Below are positions 11,791 to 22,541 of a stretch of 64,000 nt of DNA, piece by piece (positions within the stretch are counted from its first letter, which is position 1; each line of letters starts with the position of its first letter). Origin of the DNA: Palaemon carinicauda (taxonomy: Eukaryota; Arthropoda; Malacostraca; Decapoda; Palaemonidae); contig NC_090761.1 of the NCBI RefSeq assembly GCF_036898095.1, positions 42,203,671 to 42,267,670 on the forward strand. Direction: 5' to 3'. Made by a program: the position numbers and the translations under genes. The notes beneath the pieces are model-generated. The model had not been told where the DNA came from. It searched no databases and was given only the letters and a program-made list of their open reading frames with translations.

Positions 11791-12194
11791 ACAACCAAAG
11801 ATGTGTGACTGAGAAGCATGCGGTAAGGTATGCAGAGCATGATGTATGCAGAGTATGCTGTATGCAGAGCATGCTGTATGTAGAGCATGTTGTATGCAGA
11901 GCATGCTGAATGCAGAGCATGTAGTAAGCAGAGCCTGCTGTAAGGAAAGCAGAGCGTGTGCATGGGGTTTAACATTTCTCAGAAATTCCATGACCAGTGC
12001 TAGAGTGCTTTATGCATGCTTGCATGGGGTTTTAATATCAACATAATATTTACCTTACATTCATAACTCATGATTCATATTTTTGCCATATTTGCGATCT
12101 TGTTAAAAATATATTGCAAGGAATACAAATATATTTTTATAAGTAATACAAATAACCTCCATTATCATATGGTTTGAAAATGGAGGTAAGGTAA
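11790..12194. repeat. Block foreign to the DIRS pattern, with 16-bp tandem repeat
   Basis: About 11827-11960 holds eight or so imperfect copies of a 16-bp unit (TATGCAGAGCATGCTG). It is followed by AT-rich sequence up to about 12190. Neither F nor the family-1 copies have it here. I see no terminal repeats that would classify the insertion. Confidence 0.6.
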
Positions 12195-13680
12195 GCTGAA
12201 CAGCAGAGTCAGAACGAGCTGGAACAACAATAGTTGTGGTTTCCTCTTCAAGACTCTGTTGAGGGAACACCTGAGGCTCAGTCTGCAAAGGCTGAATAAA
12301 AGACAAGCAGAAGGAAGGCGCATGGGTGGAGGGGGCTGACTCCTAGCATGAGTGGTTGAACCCAAGGGTTGCGCTTGCTGAGCGGTTGGCGGAAGCGGAG
12401 TAGCAAGTTCCAGTTCCTGTGGTGTGAGCGGAGCGCGATGAGGAAGAGGCTGCGCAGAACAAGGTAAATGTCTCGCAAGCTGAGGCTCCTGAGGCGCAAG
12501 GCTAAGGTGTTGTGGTGCTTGCCTTGTGGAGGGTTGAGCTCGCTGCAGCGAGAGCTGAGGAGACTGACTCATGGACGGGAGAGGTTGTTGTACCTCAACC
12601 GAGTGTTGCATCACTGGTGGAGCAGCAAGTGGAGGCGGAGGAAGAGAGGTATAATCCTCCTGATCCCATTGTAAAGGTTGCCTTAAGGAAGGCGGAGGCT
12701 GAACACCACTGGGAACAGCAAACTCAGCACGTGGCTCAACATCGTACGCCTGGCAGGTGGTACTGCGATCAGGCGGAGCGAGCGTGGGCGGAGGGAGTGT
12801 AGGCGGAGGCGGAGGCGCAACACTCTCAGCCCGACACTCACGCATCAAGTCCGAAAGCTGTGCTTGCATGGACTGTAGTAGAGTCCACAACATCGTACGC
12901 CTGGCAGGTGGTACTGTGATCAGGCGGAGCGAGCGTGGGCGGAGGGAGTGTAGGCGGAGGCGGAGGCGCAACACTCTCAGCCCGACACTCACGCATCAAG
13001 TCCGAAAGCTGTGCTTGCATGGACTGTAGTAGAGTCCACAACATCGTACGCCTGGCAGGTGGTACTGCGATCAGGCGGAGCGAGCGTAGGCGGAGGGAGT
13101 GTAGGCGGAGGCGCAACACTCTCAGCCCGACACTCACGCATCAAGACCGAAAGTTGTGACTGTATGGACTGCAGTAGAGTCAACTTGGGGTCGGCAGACA
13201 CTAAGGTCTGTTGAGGTAAAGCCTTAACAGCAGAGATCTGTTGCGGCAGAACCTTACTCCTCTTAGGCGGAGTGCATTCAACTGATGACTGAGGAGAGTC
13301 AGAGCTAACCCAATGACTGTCATCCGGGTTTTTGAACTTTAACTTCGTACGTCTGGCATAGGTCTGGACTTTACGTTTAAGAGGTCTTGAGACCTGAGAC
13401 CAGCGTTACTCTGCCTTTATTTTCTCCCCTAAATCTCTTCTGCAGACGAGCAAAATAAGGGCTCAATCGTCTGCGGGTGGGAGTGACGGTCTCGGTAAGA
13501 CACGCCCACAACCACCGAGGATACTTCTGTGCGCCGATCAAGGCCTGCTGAACCCTTATGCCCTTCGACATTGCTTCTCCCCTGGTCTTGGGAGCTTGCA
13601 AGAGGTCCCGGACTGGGAGGACGACTGGCGCGCACAGAAGTACCCTCACGCACAACACTGACATACTTTGCGCTAATCAC
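12195..13680 (-). pseudogene. Family-2 gag of element C, with tandem duplications
   Basis: Homologous to F gag: a Pro/Gln-rich centre (LPPPPLAAPPVMQHS, QPLPSMSQSPQLSLQ) and an upstream block SVVREGTSVRASRPPSPGPL at about 13640. The frame is broken by a 151-bp tandem array at about 12757-13160, whose period is not a multiple of three, and by other indels near 13377-13440. Confidence 0.65.
12757..13165. repeat. 151-bp tandem repeat inside gag
   Basis: The motif GTACTGCGATCAGGCGGAGC begins at 12760, 12911 (one mismatch) and 13062, a period of exactly 151 bp. The third copy has a 6-bp deletion in its GGCGGA run and more mismatches, so it is probably the oldest. Confidence 0.9.
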
Positions 13681-13984
13681 TTATCACTTTGATTTCTGTT
13701 TGCACTTATTTCACTGAACTCGAAACTTTAAGTGGATTGTACCTGAAACACGCAATTCTATCCTTTCTCAAAAGTTAGTAATTGCGAAAACAGAATTACA
13801 ATGTAACAGAAAAATCTAATGAAAGATAATTCAGTGGCTGGAAAGAGACTAAACACTAGATCACTCTAGAAACGTTTAGTTTCTTCCCCTAAAGAGACTA
13901 GGGAGAAGAGCAAAAACGATAACGACGTTACTCGTACGCCTGGCAGGCTTGAATGAAACGTTTATTCTCCTCTTTCTCCCTCCG

Positions 13985-14015
<31 letters not shown>

Positions 14016-14614
14016 TGACTTAGAACCTGAGAGAAGAGCCCAATCATATATATCGTTAAAACATATTATTGTTAAAGGAAAAAACTGAAATATTTCCCAA
14101 AATGAAAAGTTCCTTTATTAGGATCAAAACCATTAAGTTAAGAAAGAATGAACAAAACGCTAGACACGGTTACTCTTACTGCAACGTGAAACCGTGAACA
14201 TTCTTTCTCTATCGTAACGATAGAGTGCAAGTTGAACGTTCTGAACGTCAACAACTGCAGAGACAAAACAAAACGTTAGTTCAACTTTGAAAACAGTACG
14301 AGACTATCAAAGAAATTCTTTCAAACTCTGTGGCGGAAATAGCATAATATGTTAACAGGTAAAACCGAAATGACGGGCTCAATGTTAATTAACTTCGGTA
14401 CCAAGAAAAGACCGCCTACTATTAGGAAGGTCGAATATAAACAAATATAAAAATTAATTTTAATAAGTTTATAATAAAAGGAAGTTAATCGAAGAGGCCT
14501 ATAAGAGGCGGAGAGATATAAAATAAATCTATAACTTTTGTTAAGCAAAATTAAGAAAGAGAGTCTATACTCTCTTAGACACCAACACTTCCGTCTAAGG
14601 GAAGGGTTGGCCAT
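13681..14614 (-). other. Leader module of element C
   Basis: Same non-coding leader as in A, B and D. It has a TC-rich tract (about 13970-14015), the 19-bp palindrome CTCTATCGTAACGATAGAG (14207-14225) and the adjacent GTTGAACGTTCTGAACGTCA dyad. It ends at a short ATG stub at 14614 (MANPSLRRKC), the truncated gag start. Confidence 0.6.
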
Positions 14615-14978
14615 TGAAAGGTGAACGAGAGTTCATACTCTCTTCGTCACCATAATTAATCAAATTAATTCCAAAAGCTAACTAAGCTAATATAGAAGTT
14701 TCCAGTAAAGCGACAGCCGAAATCAAAGAGAAATACTTCACCAAAGTCGTGAAAATACTCCAAGAACATAAGCGTATCCCAGAACGTCTTGCCGGAAGCA
14801 CGACAGAGGAATAATTGAGGAGGTGTCAACAAGAAGTACTTGAGTACCTGGCCACAGGTGGCGCTGGTAAATACACCCCCTTCTAGTATTGTGATAGCTG
14901 GCGTATCCCTCCATAGAATTCTGTCGGGCAACGGAGTTGACAGCTACATGATTATCGGGTAAGTTTAATATTGAAAAA
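14615..14978 (-). repeat. 5' end and inverted terminal repeat of element C
   Basis: From 14978 the reverse strand reads into CTTACCCGATAATCATGTAG and then the terminal body as far as about 14806. It matches the 3' unit of C (8230-8390) in inverse orientation. Confidence 0.75.
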
Positions 14979-15021
14979 TAACATTTTTCAATATTAAACT
15001 TAGCCGGTGATCATATAAGCT
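14979..15021 (-). repeat. Element B inner repeat, continuation of its ICR
   Basis: Continues B's interrupted terminal unit. ATAACATTTTTCAATATTAA leads into CTTAGCCGGTGATCATATAAG, the inverse of B's 5' edge at 21205, including its private GATCAT variant. Confidence 0.78.
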
Positions 15022-15144
15022 GATTCACACCCAGGGGGGTGGGTAGAGACCAGCATTACATGTTTACATTATTATGAGCTAAGTATTTTGTATTTCATTT
15101 TAGCAGTTATTCAAAATAACAAACATAAAATAAATAAGTACCTG

Positions 15145-15198
15145 GTAAGGAAGTCGACTTGAACAATTACTCTGCCTTTTTGAGTACGTCTTCCTTAC
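15145..15198 (-). promoter_or_regulatory. 3' UTR hairpin, element B
   Basis: GTAAGGAAGTCGACTT pairs with the arm ending TTCCTTAC, as in the sister copies. Confidence 0.55.
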
Positions 15199-15426
15199 GG
15201 AGCCTCGCGATCCTCTTAGGATGCTGAGCGACCCCTAGGATCTGAAGTATCAAGGGTTGCAACCCATACAACAGGACCTCATCAAAACCTCTAATCTAGG
15301 CGCTTCTCAAGAAATGACTTTGACCACCCGCCAAATCAAGTAGGATGCGAAAGGCTTCTTAGCCTTCCGGACAACCCAAAAACAATAATAAAACATTTCA
15401 AGAGAAAGATTAAAAAGGTTATGGAA

Positions 15427-16560
15427 TTAGGGAATTGTAGGGGTTGAGCCCTCACCCACTACTGCACTCGTTGCTACGAATGGTCCCAGAGTGTAGCAGT
15501 TCTCGTAAAGAGACTGGACATTCTTAAGATAAAAAGACGCGAACACTGATTTGCTTTTCCAATAGGTTGCGTCGATTATACTTTGCAGAGATCTATTTTG
15601 TTTAAAGGCCACGGAAGTTGCGACAGCTCTAACTTCGTGTGTCCTTACCTTCAGCAAAGCTTGGTATTCCTCATTCAGATGGGAATGAGCTTCTCGTATT
15701 AACAGTCTGATAAAATAGGATAAAGTATTCTTTGACATAGGCAAAGATGTATTCTTAACTGAACACCATAAAGCTTCAGACGGGCCTCGTAAAGGTTTTT
15801 AAATAGAACTTAAGAGCTCTTACAGGACATAAGACTCTTTCTAGTTCATTTCCAACCATACGATAAGTTTGGAATATCGAACGATATTGGTCAAGGCCGA
15901 GAAGGCAGCTCGTGTTTGGCTAGAAAACCAAGTTGTAGAACATGTAGCCGTTTCGGATGAGAATCCGATGTTCTTGCTGAAGGCATGAATCTCACTGACT
16001 CTTTTAGCTGTGGCTAAGCATATCAGGAAAAGAGTCTTTAAGGTGAGATCTTTCAGGGAGGCTGATTGTAGCGGTTCGAACCTGTCTGACATAAGGAATC
16101 TTAGTACCACGTCTAAATTCCAACCAGGTGTAACCAAACGACGCTCCTTCGTGGTCTCAAAAGACTTAAGGAGGTCCTGTAGATCTTTATTGTTGGAAAG
16201 ATCTAAGCCTCTGTGACGGAAGACTGATGCCAACATGCTTCTGTAACCCTTGATAGTGGGAGCTGAAAGAGATCGTTCTTTCCTCAGATATAAGAGAAAG
16301 TCAGCTATTTGAGTTACAGAGGTACTGGTCGAGGATACGGATACTGACTTGCACCAGTTTCGGAAGATTTCCCACTTCGATTGGTAGACTCTAAGGGTGG
16401 ATGTTCTCCTTGCTCTAGCAATCGCTCTGGCTTCCTCCTTCGAAAAGCCTCTAGCTCTCGAGAGTCTTTCGATAGTCTGAAGGCAGTCAGACGAAGAGCG
16501 TGGAGGCCTTGGTGTACCTTCTTTACGCGTGGCTGACGTAGAAGGTCCACCCTTAGGGGA
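15427..16560 (-). pseudogene. Tyrosine recombinase of element B, two breaks
   Basis: The N-terminal and box I part (RSSSDCLQTIERLSRARG, KRVSEIHAFSKN) is in the frame 15841-17205. The C-terminal part (THEVRAVATSVAF, ATYW, SVFASFYLKNV) is in the frame 15427-15744. Between them there is a 2-base loss at about 15860, shared with D (TTATCGTATGG), and further indels near 15800 and 15930. The catalytic residues survive, but no single frame encodes the enzyme. Confidence 0.72.
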
Positions 16561-17522
16561 AGTGTTCTGGGAACGTCTACTAGCCATCGAAGTACCTCGG
16601 TGAGCCATTCTCTCGCGGGCCAGAGGGAAGCAACTAGCGTCAACCTTGTCCCTTCGTGAGAGGCGAACTTCTGCAGTACCTTGTTGACAATCTTGAACGG
16701 AGGGAATGCATATAGATCTAGATGTGACCAATCTAGTAGAAAGGCATCTATATGAACTGCTGCTGGGTCCGGGATTGGTGAGCAAAATATTGGGAGCCTC
16801 TTGGTCATCGAGGTTGCGAAGAGATCTATGGTTGGCTGGCCCCAGGTGGCCCAAAGTCTCTTGCATACATCCTTGTGGAGGGTCCATTCTGTTGGAATTA
16901 TTAGTCCCTTCAGAATGAGACAATCTGCCATGACATTCAAGTTGCCTTGTATGAACCTCGTTACTAGTGATATGTCTAGACCTTTTGACCAGGTGAGGAG
17001 GTCCCTTGCGATCTCGTACAATGTCAGAGAGTAGGTCCCTCCTTGCTTGGAGATGTACGCAAAAGCCGTGGTGTTGTCCGAGTTCACCTCCACCACTTTG
17101 CCTTGAAGGAGAGACCTGAAGCTTTTCCAGGTCAGACGTACTGCCAGTAGCTCCTTGCAGTTGAAATGCATTGTCCTTTGACTCGAGTTCCATAATCCCG
17201 AGCATTCCCTACCGTCTAATGTCGCACCCCAGCCTACGTCCGATGCGTCCGAGAAGAGAACGTGGTTGGGAGTCTGAACAGTCAGGGGAAGACCCTCTCT
17301 AAGGTTGATATAGTCCTTTCACCAAGTCAGACAAGACTTTATCTTTCCGGAAACCGGGATCGAGACCGCTTCTAGCGTCTTGTCCTTTTTCCAGTGAAAA
17401 GCTAGATGGTATAGAAGAGGACGGAGGTGTAGTCTTCCTAGTGACACAAATTGATCCACGGATGACAGTGTCCCTACCAGACTCATCCACAGCCTGACTG
17501 GGCAGCGTTCCTTCTTCAGCAT
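16314..17522 (-). pseudogene. Element B RT C-terminus, RNase H and methyltransferase-like region
   Basis: From MLKKERCPVRLWMSL (17522) the RT tail continues to SCLTW, then frameshifts. RNase H's Glu box (FNCKELLAV) and the MT domain (TIDLFATSMTKRLPIF, YAFPPFKIVNKVLQ) form one frame from 17171 to the stop at 16314. The last RNase H box reads MADCLILKG, with SR changed to IL. The RT palm is absent, as in A and D. Confidence 0.72.
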
Positions 17523-18246
17523 CTTCTGGATGGATAGCAGGGCTGGGGGCTGATCGTCTTGTTCAGCAACATCCTCATCAGAGGGTTCCTCATCCGAAAC
17601 TGATGGGGAAACGGCAACGGAGTGGGCAACGTCTGACTCGCTGAATCCGGTCGCACTGGTGGATGCGTGACGGAGCCAGACGCAATATCATGGCACTGCT
17701 GCACAGTCTGTGAACTGTCAACAACCATGGGTGCGCGAGGAAGTACAGCGTCAACCCGAAACTGTCTAGACTGTCTGGGTTGTGCAGTCAACACCCTACC
17801 GGGTTGCTGAGGTTGACGCACTGCGTCACAACAAGTCACCTCTGCTGGTTGTTGAACGTCCTGAACGTCAACAACCACCTCCGAGCGTCGCTTAACGTCA
17901 ACGTGCGACTGGCAACCCACACTGGGTCGCATCGGTGGAGGAACCACCTCAACTGGCAGACGCGAGTAGGTTACCTCAGCGTCAACAGGGCGCACAACCG
18001 ACCGGTTGGAAGGTTGTTGGCCAGAAGGAGGAACCACCTCAACTGGCAGACGCAAATAGGTTACCTCAGCGTCAACAGGGCGCACAACCAACCGGTTGGA
18101 AGGTTGTTGGCCAGAAGGTTCTTCTCCGCATTTAAGTCCTCTATCAAGGACGCAAGCTTGGACTGCATGTCTTGCAGCAAAGCCCATTTAGGGTCTACGG
18201 GAGCAGGTGTGGCAACAGACGGGGTTAGCGACTGAGGCGGAACCAT
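17516..18246 (-). pseudogene. Second gag copy of element B
   Basis: Same gag-to-RT fusion as D: the frame runs from the LASLIEDLNAEK block into SPQPCYPSRRC and stops. A 90-bp tandem duplication (17941-18030 and 18031-18117) adds 30 codons in frame, repeating the EVTYLRLPVEVVPP block. It contains the GTTGAACGTCCTGAACGTCA dyad at about 17850-17876. Confidence 0.62.
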
Positions 18247-18833
18247 TTACCATCCCTGAAAGCCTTGTTATATGTGACATAAAAGTACAGCAAAACTTCA
18301 AAGGCTCGACAAAAGTTGAGAAGTTGACTCTGTAAACAACTTGGAGCGTCTCCTGGCTAGGCGCCAGGGCGAGTCTACCAGAATTGAGAAGTCTATCTGG
18401 GCAGAGGCATGAACTCCCAAGCCGAGAACTTCTCTCGTGTCCTATCAGACTCTCGCTCTATAAGCCAGTTTAAAAGAAGGGAAATCAAAGGCTGTATCCC
18501 TAAAACTCCTCCTGGTGCAAAAACCAGTCGCCTAGCCAACGTAACGCTCTCTAGGAGAGCGAGAGAGCACTAGCTTAAAAACAACGGCTTCGAAGTAGCT
18601 AGGCCTAGTGTAAGTTCTGACGTTTAGGCGAACGAGGAGCAGCAGTTACAAGATCCGGACGAAGATCCTTAAAAAATCATCATGATTTAATTAAAGTCCA
18701 TAGGAGGCTAAGCAGCTTAAGGCTCCTCTCCAAATGACAGAGTCCTCAAGGGAATATCAGTAGGAGGGAGAACAGCACTTTCTCATCTACAGGAACCTTG
18801 TCCGATAAAAGCTAGGTTATCTCAGTGAGTCTC
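18247..18833 (-). pseudogene. gag 3' remnant of element B
   Basis: Corresponds to the gag segment around SLVDSPRRLAMRRSK of E, strongly degraded. No frame longer than about 60 codons survives. The same remnant is at 35100-35640 in D and about 5760-6300 in A. Confidence 0.5.
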
Positions 18834-19830
18834 TCACTGGTGCATTAGTAGCAGACCAGGAGGCAACGTCATGTAACTGCTTGACAGTCTGTGAACTGTC
18901 AACAACTGAACTGTCAACCACAACAGGTGCGTGAGGACATACAGCACTGGTGCATTAGTAGCAGACCAGAAGGCAACGTCATGTAACTGCTTGACAGTCT
19001 GTGAACTGTCAACAACTGAACTGTCAACCACAACAGGTGCGTGAGGACATACAGTGTTCACTCGAGACTGCTTTGACTGTCTATACTGAGCAGTCAAAAC
19101 AAAACAACTTAGACTGTTGTTGTACCTCGCGAACGTCAACGGAAGGTTCCGTGCGTTACTGAACGTCAACATGCGGCTGGCAGGGTACACTGGAACGCAT
19201 GGGTGGCGGGACTCTCTCAGCTGGAGTGCGGCAGAAGGTCGCCTCAGCATCCACAGGACGCACAACCGTGTTGGTTGTAGGCTAGAGGTTGGTGCAGTGT
19301 CAACCTTCTCCGCACGAAAGTCCCGCATCAATGACGTTAACTGAGACTGCATGGTCTGCAGCAAAGACCACTTAGGGTCTACAGGAGCAGGTGCGGCAAC
19401 AGACGGTGTGACTGCCTGATGCGGTACCGCTTTGCCTCTCTTAGGAGGTGAGCAGTCGTCGGAAGACTGCAGCGAGTCCGAACTGACCCAGTGGCTACAA
19501 CTGGGCCGTTGGACTTGCGCGGAAGGGACCGACTTGCGCTTAATAAGCTGCGAGACCTTGGTCCATGGTTTCTTACGAGAAACCTCTTCCGCAGACGAGA
19601 AATAAATGGGCTCTCTCGTCTTTGTGTGGGTGGGGCGATCTTGGGTAGATACGCCCGAAACCACGGAGGGAAACGTCTGTTCGTTGATCAAGGCCTGACG
19701 AACCCATAAGTCGTTCGACATTACTTCTCCCCTGGGCTTGGGAGCTTGCAAGAGGTCCCGGACTAGGTGAACGACAGGCACGAACAGACGAACCCTCGGA
19801 CGCAACACTGTAACACTTTGCGCATATCAC
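18834..19830 (-). pseudogene. First gag copy of element B
   Basis: Residue blocks match the E gag: SVRACRSPSPGPLASSQAQG, then KKPWTKVSQLIKRKSVPSAQ, SHWVSSDSLQSSDDC and LLQTMQSQLTSLMRDF. The frame is open for 324 codons from 19808, though its first about 60 codons are out of register. Near the 3' end a 110-bp tandem duplication (18841-18950 and 18951-19060) breaks the frame. Confidence 0.62.
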
Positions 19831-20834
19831 TTTATCACTTCGATTTTCTGTTTTGCACTTATTTCACTGAAATCGAAACTTTTACTGATTTCTACCTGAA
19901 ACACGCAATTCTACCCTTCATTAAAAGGTAGTAATTGCGAAAACAGTCGTATAATGCAGCTCATTAATACTAGCAAAAAACAGAAAACATATATAAAGAT
20001 AAAGAATTCAGTGGCTGGGAAAGAGACTAAACACTAGTTCAAATAAACTACGTTTACAATCTCTCACCGCACATAGCCTGGGGACAAGAATAAAACCCCA
20101 GAAACGTTTTACCTTCTTCCCCGTACAGCGACTAGGGAGGAGAGTAACACGAGAACAACGTTACCCGCTTGAACGGAACGTTTTTTTCTCCTCTCTCTCC
20201 CTCCGTCTCTATCTCTCTCTCTCTTTCTCTCTTGATTTCGCACCTAAGAGAAGAGCCCAATTATCTATCGTCAAAAAAACATGTTATTTGACTAAAGGAA
20301 AAAACTGAAAGGTTTTCCAAATAAAAAGTTCCTTTAAATTAGAATTTAAAACATTTAAGCTAAGAAAGAATGAACGAAACGTCAGAATCGATTTACTCTT
20401 ACTGCAAAGTGAAACCGTGATACACTCTCTCTCTATCGTAACGATAGAGCGCATGTTGAACGTCCTGAACGTCAACAACTGCGTAGTCTAAAAAACTAAA
20501 CGTTAGTTCATCTTTGAAAACAGTACGAAGACTATCAAAGAAATTCTTTCATAAAACATTAAATTTAAAAAGTTTTAAATTCTTTAAAGGCTAAATACGA
20601 TATAACGGGCTCAACGTTGATTAACTTCGGTTCCAAGTTAGGACCGCCTACTATCAGGAAAGGTCGCATATAAACAAAACATAAAAATTTATTTTTATAT
20701 GTTTATAATAAATGGAAAGTTAATCGAAGAGGCCTAATAAAGGCGGAGAGATATAAAATATATAGATCTATAACGTGTTAAGCAAAATTACTAAAAACCT
20801 AAACACACTTCCGTCTAAGGGAAGGGTCGGCCAT
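19831..20834 (-). other. Leader module of element B
   Basis: Complete copy of the leader. It starts downstream of an ATG stub at 20834 and carries the palindrome CTCTATCGTAACGATAGAG (20431-20449), the neighbouring GTTGAACGTCCTGAACGTCA dyad, a TC-rich tract near 20190-20230 and the uninterrupted site (near 20330) that in A received the insertion of B. Confidence 0.6.
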
Positions 20835-21034
20835 TTAAAAGTGAAAGAGAGTCCATACTCTCTTTGTCACCATAATTAAATCTATCCAAAACGAGTTCAA
20901 GTTTTGAGATGAAGATAAAACCCCTGCATAGCGAAAGCTCAAAACTAGAATAGTGTACTTCACCAAATAGTTGTGAAAACAAATCCAGTTAGTAACAGCG
21001 TATTAGTAGGTCTTGCCGGTAGCCCGACAGAGAG

Positions 21035-21205
21035 AAAATTGGTTCTTTGTTTACTTGGAGCACTAAGTACCTGCTCGACAGATGGCGCTGTTGATGTACA
21101 CCCCCACCTGCATAGCGATCGCTGGCGTATTTTGACCGTAGGTTTTTCTGTCGAGCAACAGAGTTGCAGCTTATATGATCACCGGCTAAGTTTAATATTG
21201 AAAAA
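21035..21205 (-). repeat. 5' inverted terminal repeat of element B
   Basis: The inverse of the 7930-8100 body of B's 3' unit, ending TTTAATATTGAAAAA at 21205. It shares private variants with that unit (GTACTTAGTACTCCAAG). Confidence 0.78.
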
Positions 21206-22081
21206 TAGAATTTAAAACATTTAAGCTAAGAAAGAATGAACAAAACGTCAGAATCGATTTACTCTTACTGCAAAGTGAAACCGTGATACACTCTCTCTCT
21301 ATCGTAACGATAGAGCGCATGTTGAACGTCCTGAACGTCAACAACTGCGTAGCATAAATAAACTAAACGTTAGTTCATCTTTGAAAACAGTACGAAGACT
21401 ATCAAAGAAATTCTTTCATAAAATATCACATTTAAAAAGTTTTAAATCCTTAGCTCTTTAAAAGCTAATTACGATATAAAGGGCTCAACGTTGATTAACT
21501 TCGGTTTCCAAGTTAGGACCGCCTACTCTCAGGAAAGGTCTATATAAACAAAACATTAAAATTATTTTTATATGTTTATAATAAATGGAAAGTTAATCGA
21601 AGAGGCCTAATAAAGGCGGAGAGATATAAAATATATAGAGGAAAATCTATAACGTGATAAGATAATTACTAAAAGCCTAAACACACTTCCGTCTAAGGGA
21701 AGGGTCGGCCATTTAAAAGTGAAAGAAAGTCCATACTCTCTTTGTCACCATAATTAAATCTATCCAAAACAAGTTCAAGATTTAAGATGAAGATAAAACA
21801 CCTGCATAGCGAAAGCTCAAAACTAGAATAAAGTACTTCACCAATTAGTTGTGAAAAAACTCCAGTTTAGCAACAGCGAGTAAGTACGTCTTGTCGATAG
21901 CTCGACAGAGAGAAAATTGAGTCTTTGTTTACATTGAGTACTGGGTATCTGGACGACAGATGGCGCTGTTGGGCACACCCGCAACCTGTGTAGCGATCGC
22001 TGGCGAGTTTTTACCGTAGAGTTGTCTGTCGGGCAACAGAGTTGCAGCTATATAATCACCGGCTAAGTTAAATATTGAAAA
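21206..22081 (-). other. Element A leader part 2 and 5' terminal repeat
   Basis: The leader of A resumes at TAGAATTTAAAACATTTAAG, with the palindrome at 21297-21315, the ATG stub at 21712 and the 5' terminal repeat at about 21915-22081. The reverse strand from 22081 reads TTTTCAATATTTAACTTAGC. Confidence 0.75.
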
Positions 22082-22445
22082 TTGTTTTTTGCAATCCTTC
22101 CTTATTTTACTGTCTAGTATGATAGTTTACATAAAGATGACATCGCTCTCATTATTTCCTAATGATAATGATAAGTACTGATATAAATAAATGATTAAAA
22201 TTATATCAGTAACCTATTATACGTAGAAAAAAATGCTATATGTAATATTATAGACACCTGGCTTTGAAGCAGATACAGTAAGTATAATTTTGTTTGTTTC
22301 ATCGAGAAATGTTCTTCCTCTCGATCTACAGTATCTCCTATTTCTTAATAAAAGAATTTGCTTTGGAAAAAAAATCTCTATAATCTGTTTAATCTTGTGG
22401 ACAACGTAACTTATCAATACTTGAGATAATTATAATTGAACAAAT

Positions 22446-22541
<96 letters not shown>

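Larger units (their letters stand above)
8188..14978 (-). mobile_element. DIRS-like element C, family-2 ends, mosaic interior, nested in B
   Basis: 6.79 kb. The ends carry the family-2 signature CCCGATAATCATGTAGCTG seen otherwise in F. The 3' unit is 8188-8480 with the ICR continuing to 8517; the 5' end is 14978. Its gag N-terminal half resembles F, but a second gag part (about 11222-11790) resembles family 1, and a foreign AT-rich block lies at about 11790-12190. RT is truncated at its catalytic motif, and RNase H, MT and YR are broken. It sits inside the terminal junction of B. Confidence 0.82.
7897..21205 (-). mobile_element. DIRS-like element B, nested in A, split by C
   Basis: Family-1 element in the same orientation as A. 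Its own sequence is 7897-8187 plus 14979-21205, about 6.5 kb. The ends are recognised by the ATGTTATTTTTATTAATAAA edge at 7897 and the TTTAATATTGAAAAA edge at 21205. The leader of A is contiguous across it when compared with B's own undisrupted copy near 20330. It has the same rearranged structure as A and D. Two in-element tandem duplications and several frameshifts mark it as inactive. Confidence 0.85.
2280..22081 (-). mobile_element. DIRS-like element A, split by element B
   Basis: Family-1 DIRS-like retrotransposon. Its 3' end is at 2280 and its 5' end at 22081. The element's own DNA is 2280-7896 plus 21206-22081, about 6.49 kb. The 5' terminal sequence (reverse strand from 22081) and the body of the 3' terminal unit match closely in inverted orientation, including private variants such as GTTGCGGGTGTGCCCAACAG, so they belong to one insertion. 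No target-site duplication is visible, as expected for YR retroelements. It carries the rearranged non-autonomous structure: leader, two gag copies, RT C-terminus, RNase H, MT and YR. The ORFs are broken, and element B lies in its leader. Confidence 0.85.

Noticed and set aside
12757..13165. CRISPR-like spaced repeats
   Set aside because: Repeats are contiguous 151-bp duplications without spacers, and the DNA is a eukaryotic retroelement.
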